Source: Bradyrhizobium diazoefficiens
GTDB lineage: Bacteria > Pseudomonadota > Alphaproteobacteria > Rhizobiales > Xanthobacteraceae
NCBI RefSeq assembly: GCF_018131015.1
Contig: NZ_JAFCJJ010000013.1
Location: forward strand, 1-64,000
DNA length: 64,000 nt
Reading direction: 5' to 3'
Numbering within the stretch: the stretch's first letter is position 1; each line of letters opens with the position of its first letter. The translations under genes were made by a program, and so were the position numbers. Shown here in pieces: positions 17,653 to 25,500 of the stretch. Under the pieces are notes generated by a model. It did no database searches, was not told where the DNA came from, and saw nothing but the letters and a program-made list of their open reading frames with translations.

Positions 17653-17664
17653 ATCAAATTTGAT
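17653..17664. promoter_or_regulatory. palindrome ATCAAATTTGAT in the divergent cytochrome promoter region
   Basis: A perfect 12-bp palindrome in the 233-bp region between the cytochrome-porin gene (minus) and the dihaem cytochrome gene at 17782 (plus). It contains TTGAT and ATCAA half-sites in the order opposite to an FNR box. A TTG-N8-CAA sequence also occurs at 17697-17710. Either could bind a Crp/Fnr protein; both are weak calls. Confidence 0.35.
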
Positions 17665-17781
17665 TTCGATGGTGTGCGGCGTTTCGGCAACATGGATTGG
17701 GCGTAAACAAAGCAATGTCACGCGCGATGCTTGTCGCGAGCAATTTGCAAGTTGCGCAACTCCTATCACCGGGAGACGATC

Positions 17782-18429
17782 ATGAGGCTCAATGAACTGA
17801 GATCGATGCTGCTGGCAGCAATCCTGATTGCCGGCGTTTCAGCGCCGAGCCGCGCAGAGGAGAAGGGTGCCTCCGTCCCTGCGCAGGAGCTCAAGGCCAA
17901 GACCGATTACTGCAAGACATGTCACGGGCTATCGGGACAAGGTTTTCGAGGATCCTTTCCGATGCCGCGATTGGCGGGGCAACAACCAGAGTACGTGAAA
18001 AATCAATTGCAGGCCTTCATCGAACGCAGGCGAACCAATCCCGTGATGTTCAACGTGTCGCATGTTCTGACGCCGGCGATGCTCACGGCCCTTTCCACCT
18101 ATTTCAAGGACCTCAACCCGAAGCCACTGGGGGGAGCGCCGAGGGACTCGCTAGCTGTAGGAAGGAAAATCTATGAAGAGGGCGCTCCTGCCGCCGAGGT
18201 CCCGCCATGCGCATCCTGCCACGGACCAGACGCCAAGGGCGCCGATGCATTTCCGCGCCTGGCGGGCCAGCTCCACGACTACATCATCAGAAAGCTGACG
18301 AACTGGGACAAGGAGCGCGGCCAGGACAAGGCCAACCCCGATAATTCGGCGATCATGCAGCCGATCGCTCACAATCTAACGGAAGCGCAGATCAAGGCCG
18401 TCGCAGCCTATCTCAGCTATCTGGAATGA
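17782..18429 (+). CDS. dihaem c-type cytochrome, c4-like
   Basis: A 215-residue exported cytochrome with haem sites CKTCH (residues 44-48) and CASCH (143-147). It is a close paralogue of the product of 14527-15138. It is transcribed away from the cytochrome-porin gene, so both promoters share one intergenic region and are probably regulated together. It should shuttle electrons in the periplasm. CGGGAGACGATC before the ATG at 17782 is a good ribosome binding site. It converges on the Crp/Fnr gene. Confidence 0.9.
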   Translation: MRLNELRSMLLAAILIAGVSAPSRAEEKGASVPAQELKAKTDYCKTCHGLSGQGFRGSFPMPRLAGQQPEYVKNQLQAFIERRRTNPVMFNVSHVLTPAMLTALSTYFKDLNPKPLGGAPRDSLAVGRKIYEEGAPAAEVPPCASCHGPDAKGADAFPRLAGQLHDYIIRKLTNWDKERGQDKANPDNSAIMQPIAHNLTEAQIKAVAAYLSYLE

Positions 18430-18485
18430 TTTCCCCTGTCTGCGGTGCGCGGGACTGGCACGAGTGCGATTGATCCTGCATGCAG

Positions 18486-19169
18486 CTAGAGTCCCAGCAC
18501 GGAGATCAGGAGCGCAGCGTAGACTTCAATCCGCCCGCGATGGCTGTCGTAGCTGATGTATCCCCGCTCACGAAACCTGTTCATGAAAGTGCTGATCCTC
18601 GATCGAGTCGTGCCAACCATCCCTGCGAGCGCTTCCTGACTGAGGTTGACCTCTTTCGGACTTCCGCCATCCTGACCCGGGTCGGCAAGAACCAGCAATA
18701 GTCGAGCAAGCCGTTTTTCGCTCAAATTCAGCAACTGGTCGCCCAAATCCTCCTCAAGCCGGGTATTCCGCGACAGAAGATGCGCCATAAAGAACGCCGA
18801 GAACTCAGGCTCCGAAACGAACATCGACAGCATTACCTCCCTGGTCACCGTCGTGATCAAGCAATCTTCCAACGTCACAATGGTTGCAGTCCGCACTTTC
18901 GCGCTGCCGAGGCAAGCCTCGCCGAAGAACTGGCCATCCCGAATAATCCCGACGATGGCTTCCTTGCCGCGGTTGGAGAACGTCGTGGCCTTTACTCGCC
19001 CCTTGCGGATGTAGCCTACGGTGTCGGCGCGCTCGCCCTGTCCACAAATCTGCCTGCCGGCTTCAAATCGTTCCAGCGTCACGCCCGCGGCAGGCCTGCT
19101 GAGGAATGCCTTGGGCTCAAACGGCGCCTTTGGCGTCCTATCGAGCGGTGCACCGGACATGGCATGCAC
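18486..19169 (-). CDS. Crp/Fnr-family transcription regulator
   Basis: A 227-residue regulator. The N-terminal cyclic-nucleotide-binding-like barrel spans roughly residues 25-140 (ICGQGERADTVGYIRKGRVK, GQFFGEACLGSAK). A dimer helix follows, then a C-terminal winged helix (LSQEALAGMVGTTRSRIS, FMNRFRERGYISY). It lacks the N-terminal cysteine cluster of FNR, so it is not an Fe-S oxygen sensor; its signal is unknown. A FixK2-type box upstream would make it a secondary regulator under FixK2. Its position beside the cytochrome island suggests it controls that island. Confidence 0.88.
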   Translation of the reverse strand: MHAMSGAPLDRTPKAPFEPKAFLSRPAAGVTLERFEAGRQICGQGERADTVGYIRKGRVKATTFSNRGKEAIVGIIRDGQFFGEACLGSAKVRTATIVTLEDCLITTVTREVMLSMFVSEPEFSAFFMAHLLSRNTRLEEDLGDQLLNLSEKRLARLLLVLADPGQDGGSPKEVNLSQEALAGMVGTTRSRISTFMNRFRERGYISYDSHRGRIEVYAALLISVLGL

Positions 19170-19734
19170 TTATTGATCTCAGGACATTGAACGCGAACAT
19201 CAATAGACTGCTCGCAAGCGAACGTGTTGCGACAGATCAAAGTCCGAAACTTGCGATTGCCACTCGATTGCAAATGGTGTTTGCCTGTCAACAACCTCGA
19301 CCGAAGCTGCAATTTGAAATGGCCGCTTCGGGTCGCGTGCGGGATCGGCGCGTTGCAGCACGTGCGTGAGAAATAGTATAGCCTGCGGGCCCGGACCCCG
19401 GACCCACGCAAGATCCCGCCAGCCAAGCGAAACCATCACGGCCCGCATCGCAAGCCGCCTGTCGGCCCGGCGCGTCGCGCTCCAGATCAGCGCGCCAAGG
19501 AGAATGCGATCTCGATCGCGATCCTACCCGCCGCTGGAGTAAGCCCCCGTTGGACAAACCGCCGCCTTTGACCTGAAGCGCAAGCCTGCTATCTTCGGCG
19601 GCGCGATATCCCTGCCGGCCGTAAGCCGTTGCGGGGACACGTGGAGCAGCGCTTCCGCCCGTCGCGACCTAACCCACCCAACGCCGGAATTGCGCGTGTT
19701 TCTCGCGCGCGCCATCTCGCACGGAGCGCTATCC
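19170..19734. other. 565-bp intergenic region between the Crp/Fnr gene and modA
   Basis: The left part carries the FixK2-type box at 19227-19240. The rest has short ORFs in several frames with no convincing start, and I would not call a gene. No ModE-like palindrome was found before modA; the ribosome binding site GGAGCGCTATCC precedes it. Confidence 0.5.
19227..19240 (-). promoter_or_regulatory. FixK2/FNR-type box upstream of the Crp/Fnr gene
   Basis: Read toward the gene it is TTGATCTGTCGCAA, an exact match to TTG(A/C)-N6-(T/G)CAA. It differs at two positions from the box before the hemerythrin gene. Its centre is 64.5 bp from the start codon at 19169, the same distance as in that gene. 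Confidence 0.6.
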
Positions 19735-20520
19735 ATGTATCGCATTGCCGGAGTTTTCACCGCCTTCGTGATCCTCGCAGGCGCGAGCCTGTCGCCCGCC
19801 GCGGCCCAGGACAAGACCATCACCGTGTTCGCCGCCGCCTCGATGAAGAACGCGCTCGACGAGATCGACGCCGCCTACACGGCGAAGACCGGCGTCAAGA
19901 TCACCGTCAGCTATGCCGCGAGCTCGGCGCTAGCCAAGCAGATCGAGCAGGGCGCGCCGGCCGATTTGTTCGTGTCCGCCGACACCGACTGGATGGACTA
20001 TGCGGCCGGGAAGAAAACCATCGACGAGGGATCAAGGGTCAATCTGCTCGGCAACAGCATCGTGCTGATCGCGCCGAAGGATTCCAGGATCGATCACGTG
20101 ACCATCGCAGAGGGATTCGACCTCGCAAAACTCGCCGGCGACGGCAAGATCGCGACCGGCGACGTCAAGTCGGTGCCGGTCGGCAAATACGCCAAGGCTG
20201 CGCTGGAAAAGCTGGGCGCCTGGCAGGCCGCCGAGCCGAAATTCGCCATGGCCGAGAGCGTGCGCGCCGCGCTGGCGCTGGTGGCGCGGGGCGAAGCCCC
20301 GCTCGGCATCGTCTATTCGACCGACGCCAAGGTCGAGCCCGGCGTCAAGATCGTCGGCACCTTCCCCGCGGAATCGCATCCGGCGATCATCTATCCCGTC
20401 GCCACGACCGTGACCGCGAAGCGTTGGACCAACGACTATCTTTCATTTCTGCGCTCGAACGCCGCCAAGACCATTCTGGAAAGATACGGTTTCAAATTCC
20501 TGATCAGCCCCACCACTTGA
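19735..20520 (+). CDS. modA: molybdate ABC transporter periplasmic binding protein
   Basis: A 261-residue periplasmic binding protein for molybdate (and tungstate). The signal peptide ends SPAAAQD, and the mature protein opens with ITVFAAASMKNALDEID, the classic ModA motif whose Ser binds the oxyanion. SYAASSALAKQIEQGAPADLFVSAD and the later IVYSTDA are also family signatures. It is followed directly by modB and modC. The ATG at 19735 has GGAGCGCTATCC upstream. Molybdate supply would serve Mo enzymes such as nitrate reductase or nitrogenase. Confidence 0.95.
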   Translation: MYRIAGVFTAFVILAGASLSPAAAQDKTITVFAAASMKNALDEIDAAYTAKTGVKITVSYAASSALAKQIEQGAPADLFVSADTDWMDYAAGKKTIDEGSRVNLLGNSIVLIAPKDSRIDHVTIAEGFDLAKLAGDGKIATGDVKSVPVGKYAKAALEKLGAWQAAEPKFAMAESVRAALALVARGEAPLGIVYSTDAKVEPGVKIVGTFPAESHPAIIYPVATTVTAKRWTNDYLSFLRSNAAKTILERYGFKFLISPTT

Positions 20521-20533
20521 TGCTCGACGCCTG

Positions 20534-21229
20534 ATGCTCGACATCTCTCCCGCCGAATGGACGGCGATCCTGCTCTCGCTCAGGGTCGCCGTGATCGCCA
20601 CGCTGGTCGCAACGCCATTCGGCATTGCGCTGGCGTGGCTGCTCGCGCGCCGCGACTTCTGGGGCAAGTCGGCGCTCGATGCGCTGGTGCATCTGCCGCT
20701 GGTGCTGCCGCCCGTCGTCACCGGCTATCTTCTGCTGCTCACCTTCGGACGCCGCGGCCTCGTCGGCGGCTTCCTCGCCGATCATCTCGGCATCGTGTTT
20801 GCGTTCCGCTGGACCGGGGCTGCGCTCGCCTGCGGCGTGATGTCGTTTCCGCTGCTGGTCCGCCCCATGCGGCTGTCGATCGAGGCGATCGACCGCAGGC
20901 TCGAGCAGGCGGCAGAGACGCTCGGCGCGGCGCCCTGGAAAGTGTTTTTCACGGTGACGCTGCCCTTGGCGCTGCCCGGCGTGCTCGCCGGCATGGTGCT
21001 CGGCTTTGCGAAAGCGATCGGCGAGTTCGGCGCCACCATCACCTTCGTCTCCAACATTCCAGGCGAGACCCAGACGATCTCCTCGGCGATCTACTCGCTG
21101 ATCCAGACGCCGGACGGCGACGCCGCCGCGGCGCGGCTGGTGGCCATCTCGGTGGTGCTTGCGCTCGGCGCATTGGTGGCCTCGGAGTGGTTCGCGCGAC
21201 GGGCCACCGCGCGATTGCACGGGAACTGA
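20534..21229 (+). CDS. modB: molybdate ABC transporter permease
   Basis: A 231-residue inner-membrane permease with about five membrane helices. The EAA-loop for docking the ATPase is ETLGAAPWKVFFTVTLPLALPGVLAG. The N-terminal PAEWTAILLSLRVAVIATLV is typical of ModB. The region between modA and modB contains a 14-bp tandem duplication giving a mini-ORF (Met-Leu-Asp-Ala-stop) whose start overlaps the modA stop and whose stop overlaps the modB start. Translational coupling is therefore likely. Confidence 0.95.
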   Translation: MLDISPAEWTAILLSLRVAVIATLVATPFGIALAWLLARRDFWGKSALDALVHLPLVLPPVVTGYLLLLTFGRRGLVGGFLADHLGIVFAFRWTGAALACGVMSFPLLVRPMRLSIEAIDRRLEQAAETLGAAPWKVFFTVTLPLALPGVLAGMVLGFAKAIGEFGATITFVSNIPGETQTISSAIYSLIQTPDGDAAAARLVAISVVLALGALVASEWFARRATARLHGN

Positions 21230-21231
21230 CC

Positions 21232-21894
21232 ATGCTGCGGGTCGATGTCGAAAAGCAGCTCGGCGAGTTCTCGCTGTCCGCCGCCTTCACGAGCGAGGGC
21301 CGCGTCACCGGCCTGTTCGGCGCGTCGGGCGCCGGCAAGACCTCGCTGGTCAACATGATCGCGGGCCTCTTGCGTCCGGACCGCGGCAGCATCGCGATCG
21401 ACGGCGATGTCGTCGACGACACGGCGGCCGGCATCCACGTGCCGGCCTGGCGCCGCCGCGTCGGCTACGTGTTCCAGGACGCGCGGCTGTTTCCGCATCT
21501 CAACGTCGCGCAGAATCTCGACTATGGAAGGCGCATGAACGGCCTCGCCCGGGATGAGGCGCAGCGCAGGCGCGTGGTCGACCTGCTCGACATCGGCGCG
21601 CTGCTCGACCGCCGCCCGGGAAAACTCTCCGGCGGCGAACGCCAGCGCGTCGCGCTGGGACGGGCGCTGCTGGCGAAACCGCGGCTGTTGCTGCTCGACG
21701 AGCCGCTTGGCGCGCTCGACGAAGCCCGCAAGCTCGAGATTTTGCCGTACCTGGTGCGGCTGCGGGACGAGGCCAACATACCCATGGTCTATGTCAGCCA
21801 CGACGTCGCCGAGCTGCGCCAGCTTGCCACCCAGATCGTGATGCTAAAGCAGGGCCGGGTAACCTCGTTCGGCGGGGTGAAGGTGCTGACGTGA
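21232..21894 (+). CDS. modC: molybdate ABC transporter ATPase lacking the TOBE domain
   Basis: A 220-residue ATPase. The Walker A is GASGAGKTS, the Q-loop YVFQDARLFPHL, the signature LSGGERQRVALGRALL, Walker B LLLLDEP, and the switch His is in VYVSHD. Typical ModC proteins are about 350-370 residues, with a C-terminal TOBE (Mop-like) domain that binds molybdate and inhibits transport. Here the ORF ends right after the nucleotide-binding domain (FGGVKVLT), so that feedback is absent. The stop is 20 bp before an intergenic palindrome. The ATG is 2 bp after the modB stop. Confidence 0.92.
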   Translation: MLRVDVEKQLGEFSLSAAFTSEGRVTGLFGASGAGKTSLVNMIAGLLRPDRGSIAIDGDVVDDTAAGIHVPAWRRRVGYVFQDARLFPHLNVAQNLDYGRRMNGLARDEAQRRRVVDLLDIGALLDRRPGKLSGGERQRVALGRALLAKPRLLLLDEPLGALDEARKLEILPYLVRLRDEANIPMVYVSHDVAELRQLATQIVMLKQGRVTSFGGVKVLT

Positions 21895-21913
21895 GGACAG
21901 GGTATCCACCGCC

Positions 21914-22052
21914 GTCGTCCTGGCGAAAGCCAGGACCCATACCGCGTGATCTATCGGCAGACGGCAGTCCGAGTACCGATGAAGACGGACAACTACGAGT
22001 CTTCGCCAAATCGCTGCCTGGGGTAATGGGTCCTGGCTTTCGCCAGGACGAC
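21914..22052. repeat. GNRA-capped intergenic palindrome, intact copy
   Basis: The outer 27 bp are perfect inverted repeats of each other (21914-21940 and 22026-22052). Each arm is itself a hairpin: GTCCTGGC, GAAA loop, GCCAGGAC, then CCCAT. The 85-bp centre resembles that of the copy at 46179. It lies between the convergent modC and antiporter genes. It belongs to a family of intergenic repeats with copies at 12860, 46179 and 58229. Confidence 0.85.
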
Positions 22053-22059
22053 AGGAGCA

Positions 22060-23853
22060 CTAAACCCCCGCCACCGAGGTCCAGAGATCCGCGAGCCTGC
22101 GGCGCAGCGCCTGCCTGCGCGTCAGCGGCGCCGGCGTCTCGTCCTCTTCCGGGAGGCGGAGGCCGACGACGTTGACGCGGCCGCCGGAGATCGAGCGGGC
22201 GACCAGCACGATCGAATCCAGCGCCAGCTCGGCGCCTTCCTTCGGCGCGCGGTCGAGATGGACGTCGAAATAGTCGGCGAGCGTCAGCTTGCCCTCGTCC
22301 TCCCCCACCCTGACGCCATAGATCTCGGCGAGCTCGGCCAGGGTGTGCTCGCCGGAGACCATGAAGTCGCCGAGCAGATGCGGATCGGGCGCCGTGCTCG
22401 GCTGCATGTCGACGAAGAAGCGGTCGAGCGACTCGGCCTTTTCCGGCGGCGCCAGCAAATAGATGTAGTCCCCCGGCGCGACGGGATCGGCCTCTGCGGG
22501 CGTCAGGATGTTCTCGTTGCGGATCACCAGCGTCGGCTTGGACCAGGACGGGATCAGCCCGCGGCGGAAATACAGGCTCTTCGGCCGCACCGAGTAGCCG
22601 ACGAGCTGCTGCTCGAGCTGGCCGGGCAGGTCGAGCTCGACGCGGCGCGGGCCGCGCTCGGTGCGGGGCAGCGCGACGTGCAACTTGCGCGCGGCGGGCG
22701 CAAGCGTCCAGCCCTGCAGCAGGAGCGAGATGATGACGACGACGAAGGCGACGTCGAAATAGAGATAGGCTTTCGACAGTCCGACCAGCATCGGTATAGA
22801 CGCCAGGAAAATCGCGACCGCGCCGCGCAGGCCGGTCCAGGCGATGAAGATCTTTTCGCGCCAGTTGAAGCGGAACGGTGCCAGGCACACGAACACCGCG
22901 AGCGGCCGGGCGACCAGCATCAGGACCAGCGCGACGGCGACCGCCGGCAGCACGCTGGCGCCGAGCCGGCTCGGCGACACCAGCAGGCCGAGCAGCACGA
23001 ACATCACGATCTGCGCCAGCCAGGTCGCGGCATCGAGGAAGGTCACCACCGAATTATGCGCACGCGTCGGCCGGTTGCCGACGATGATGCCAGCGAGATA
23101 GACCGCGAGGAAGCCGGAGGCGTGCATGATCTGCGAGCCGCCGAAGATGACGAGCGCAGCCGTGGTCACGAACGGCGCATGCAGGCCCTGCGGCAGCGCC
23201 ACCCTGTTGAGCGCGACGACGACTAGACGGCCGCCGAACCAGCCGACGACGGCCCCCAGCACCGCCTCCTGGACGAACTCCATCAGGACATGGCCGGGAG
23301 AACTCGATCCCAGCGAGATGTATTCGACCAGCATGAGCGTGAGGAAGATCGCGAAGGGATCGTTGGTGCCGGACTCCGCCTCCAGCGTCGCGCCGACGCG
23401 CGGCCGCAGGCGCAGGCCCTGGGTGTGCACCAGCAGGAACACGGCGGCGGCGTCGGTCGAGGCGACCACGGCGCCGACCAGCAGCGACTCCGCCCAGTTG
23501 AGATCCAGCACGAGCCTCGCGAACGGCGCGGTGACGACCGCGGTCAGGAGCACACCGGCGGTCGCGAGCACCAGGGAGGGCGCAAGCACGGTGCGGATGC
23601 TGGCAAAGCGCGTCTTCAGGCCGCCGTCGAACAGGATCAGGGCCAGCGCCACCGAGCCGACCAGGTAGGTCGTTCCGACGTCGTTGAACTGGAGCTGCCC
23701 CGGGCCGGAATCGCCCGCCAGCATGCCGATCACGAGGAACACGAGCAGCAGCGGCGCGCCGAAGCGCAGCGCAAGCAGGCTCGACAGGATGCCGGCCATC
23801 ACCAGGACGGCGCCGAGCAATATGGCGAGACTGAACGAGTCGAGGGAGGCCAT
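22060..23853 (-). CDS. K+/H+ antiporter of the CPA1 NhaP2/CvrA type
   Basis: A 597-residue inner-membrane antiporter. About 12-13 membrane helices occupy residues 1-400 (SLAILLGAVLVMAGILSSLL; the transport motif ASTDAAAVFLLV and ESGTNDPFAIFLTL). A cytoplasmic TrkA-C-like domain follows (YSVRPKSLYFRRGLIPSWS to GDYIYLLAPPEK), then a CorC/HlyC-like end. This architecture is typical of NhaP2 exporters that relieve excess cytoplasmic potassium or acid load. The start at 23853 follows GGAAGGTGG. It is transcribed toward modC and away from the MscS gene. Confidence 0.88.
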   Translation of the reverse strand: MASLDSFSLAILLGAVLVMAGILSSLLALRFGAPLLLVFLVIGMLAGDSGPGQLQFNDVGTTYLVGSVALALILFDGGLKTRFASIRTVLAPSLVLATAGVLLTAVVTAPFARLVLDLNWAESLLVGAVVASTDAAAVFLLVHTQGLRLRPRVGATLEAESGTNDPFAIFLTLMLVEYISLGSSSPGHVLMEFVQEAVLGAVVGWFGGRLVVVALNRVALPQGLHAPFVTTAALVIFGGSQIMHASGFLAVYLAGIIVGNRPTRAHNSVVTFLDAATWLAQIVMFVLLGLLVSPSRLGASVLPAVAVALVLMLVARPLAVFVCLAPFRFNWREKIFIAWTGLRGAVAIFLASIPMLVGLSKAYLYFDVAFVVVIISLLLQGWTLAPAARKLHVALPRTERGPRRVELDLPGQLEQQLVGYSVRPKSLYFRRGLIPSWSKPTLVIRNENILTPAEADPVAPGDYIYLLAPPEKAESLDRFFVDMQPSTAPDPHLLGDFMVSGEHTLAELAEIYGVRVGEDEGKLTLADYFDVHLDRAPKEGAELALDSIVLVARSISGGRVNVVGLRLPEEDETPAPLTRRQALRRRLADLWTSVAGV

Positions 23854-24062
23854 CCACCTTCCGGGTACAAATCGCTGGAATTTCATCCATATCGTCGCTA
23901 CACCGGCGCGCCAACCCATTTTCTCCCGCGCGCGGCATTCTGCCCGTATTTTGCGGCCTTAACGCACATCACATGCCGGTGTATCGATGGCCGGGCCGCG
24001 ACCTCTGTGGAATTCTGCCGCTCCCTCGAATCAACTCTTCCGCTGCCCGACGAGACCGCCCG

Positions 24063-25379
24063 ATGGACATGGACCTCAAGACCTTCACGGAGTTCGTGCA
24101 GACGACCGCGCGCAGCGTCGGGGCGGAGATCTCCTCGCCCTGGTTCTACCTGCAATTCGGCCTGATCCTGGTGGCGGCCGGCATCGCCTATGCCGCAGAG
24201 ACCGCCATTCGCAACCGCGTCGACCTGACGTCGCTGGCGATGCGCTGGCCGCTCCCGCTGCGCCATTTCGTCCGCACCATGGTGGCGAGCGCCTCGACCG
24301 CGGTGTTCACGCTGCTGGTGATCGTCGCACGCGTGGCGATGTATCACGCGACCTGGCCGAGCCGCAGCTATCTGCTGATGGTCGCGGCCAAGCTGGGCTT
24401 TGCCTGGCTCGCGATCCGGCTCGTGACCTCGGTGCTGCGCAACGCCTCGATCGTCAAGCTGGTGTCGATCACCGCGTGGTTCGTCGCCGCGCTCTCCATC
24501 CTCGGCCAACTCGACGCCACCGTCGAACTGCTCGATTCCTTCGCGATCGTGCTCGGCGGCCTGCGGCTGACGCCGCTGCTGGTGATCAAGGCCGGCGCGC
24601 TGCTGCTGATCGCACTGTGGCTCACCAACATCGCCAGCAATTTCGCCGAGAGCCGGATCAACGCGACCACCGACCTGACGCCGTCGGTTCAGGTGCTGCT
24701 GGTCAAGATCATCCGGATCGGGCTGCTCGCCGCCGCGATCGTCATCGCGCTCGGCACCGTCGGCATCGACCTGTCGGCGCTCGCGGTGTTCTCCGGCGCC
24801 GTCGGCGTCGGCATCGGTATCGGCCTGCAGAAGATCGTCGCCAATTTCATCTCGGGCATCATCCTCTTGGCCGACAAGTCGGTGAAGCCCGGCGACCTCG
24901 TCACCATCGGCGACCACACCGGGCGCATCAGCGCGATGAATACGCGCTATATCTCGGTTGCCGCCGGCGACGGGCGGGAATTCCTGGTTCCGAACGAGGA
25001 CCTGGTGACGCAGAAGGTGGTCAACTGGACCTATACCGACAAGAACACGCTGGTGAAGATCGCCTTCAGCACCAATTACGACGCCGACCCCAAGCTGGTC
25101 TGCAAGCTCGCCATCGAGACCGCCTCCGTCCATCCGCGCGCCCAGAAGGGCAAGCCGCCGAACTGCATCCTGACCGAGTTCGCGGAAGCCGGAATGAAGT
25201 TCTCGCTGACGTTCTGGATCGCGGAGCCCGACGGCATGGACGGCGTCAAGAGCGACGTCATGCTGGCGCTGTGGGACGCCTTCAAGCGCGAGGCCATCCG
25301 GGTTCCCTACCCCGTCCGCGAAATCCGTATCCGCGGCGGCGCGCTGCCGGTCGAAACCACCGTAGAAGTCCCGAATTGA
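24063..25379 (+). CDS. small-conductance mechanosensitive channel (MscS family)
   Basis: A 438-residue membrane protein. Several N-terminal helices precede the conserved pore region LSALAVFSGAVGVGIGIGLQ and KIVANFISGIILLADKSVKPGD, which match MscS TM3 and the beta domain start. The soluble part continues with TRYISVAAGDGREFLVPNEDLV. It releases solutes on hypo-osmotic shock. It is longer than E. coli MscS (286) because of extra N-terminal helices. The gene is divergent from the potassium antiporter; both fit ion and turgor homeostasis. The ATG at 24063 starts MDMDLKTF. Confidence 0.9.
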   Translation: MDMDLKTFTEFVQTTARSVGAEISSPWFYLQFGLILVAAGIAYAAETAIRNRVDLTSLAMRWPLPLRHFVRTMVASASTAVFTLLVIVARVAMYHATWPSRSYLLMVAAKLGFAWLAIRLVTSVLRNASIVKLVSITAWFVAALSILGQLDATVELLDSFAIVLGGLRLTPLLVIKAGALLLIALWLTNIASNFAESRINATTDLTPSVQVLLVKIIRIGLLAAAIVIALGTVGIDLSALAVFSGAVGVGIGIGLQKIVANFISGIILLADKSVKPGDLVTIGDHTGRISAMNTRYISVAAGDGREFLVPNEDLVTQKVVNWTYTDKNTLVKIAFSTNYDADPKLVCKLAIETASVHPRAQKGKPPNCILTEFAEAGMKFSLTFWIAEPDGMDGVKSDVMLALWDAFKREAIRVPYPVREIRIRGGALPVETTVEVPN

Positions 25380-25500
25380 GCCTGCTTTCGGGCGCATGCT
25401 GGCCAAGCTTGGCTTGCATGAAGGCCCGCAATCATTAAATTGAACGGGAAATCAAGCCTTTCCCCAATCTCGAGCGTCCGACTCCGGAAACACCATCCTC

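Noticed and set aside
17653..17664. Reading the ATCAAATTTGAT palindrome as an FNR/FixK box
   Set aside because: The half-sites are in the wrong order and spacing for TTGAT-N4-ATCAA, so it is kept only as a weak generic operator candidate.
19200..19557. Short overlapping ORFs between the Crp/Fnr gene and modA
   Set aside because: They lie in several frames on both strands, lack ribosome binding sites and overlap the FixK2-type box region.
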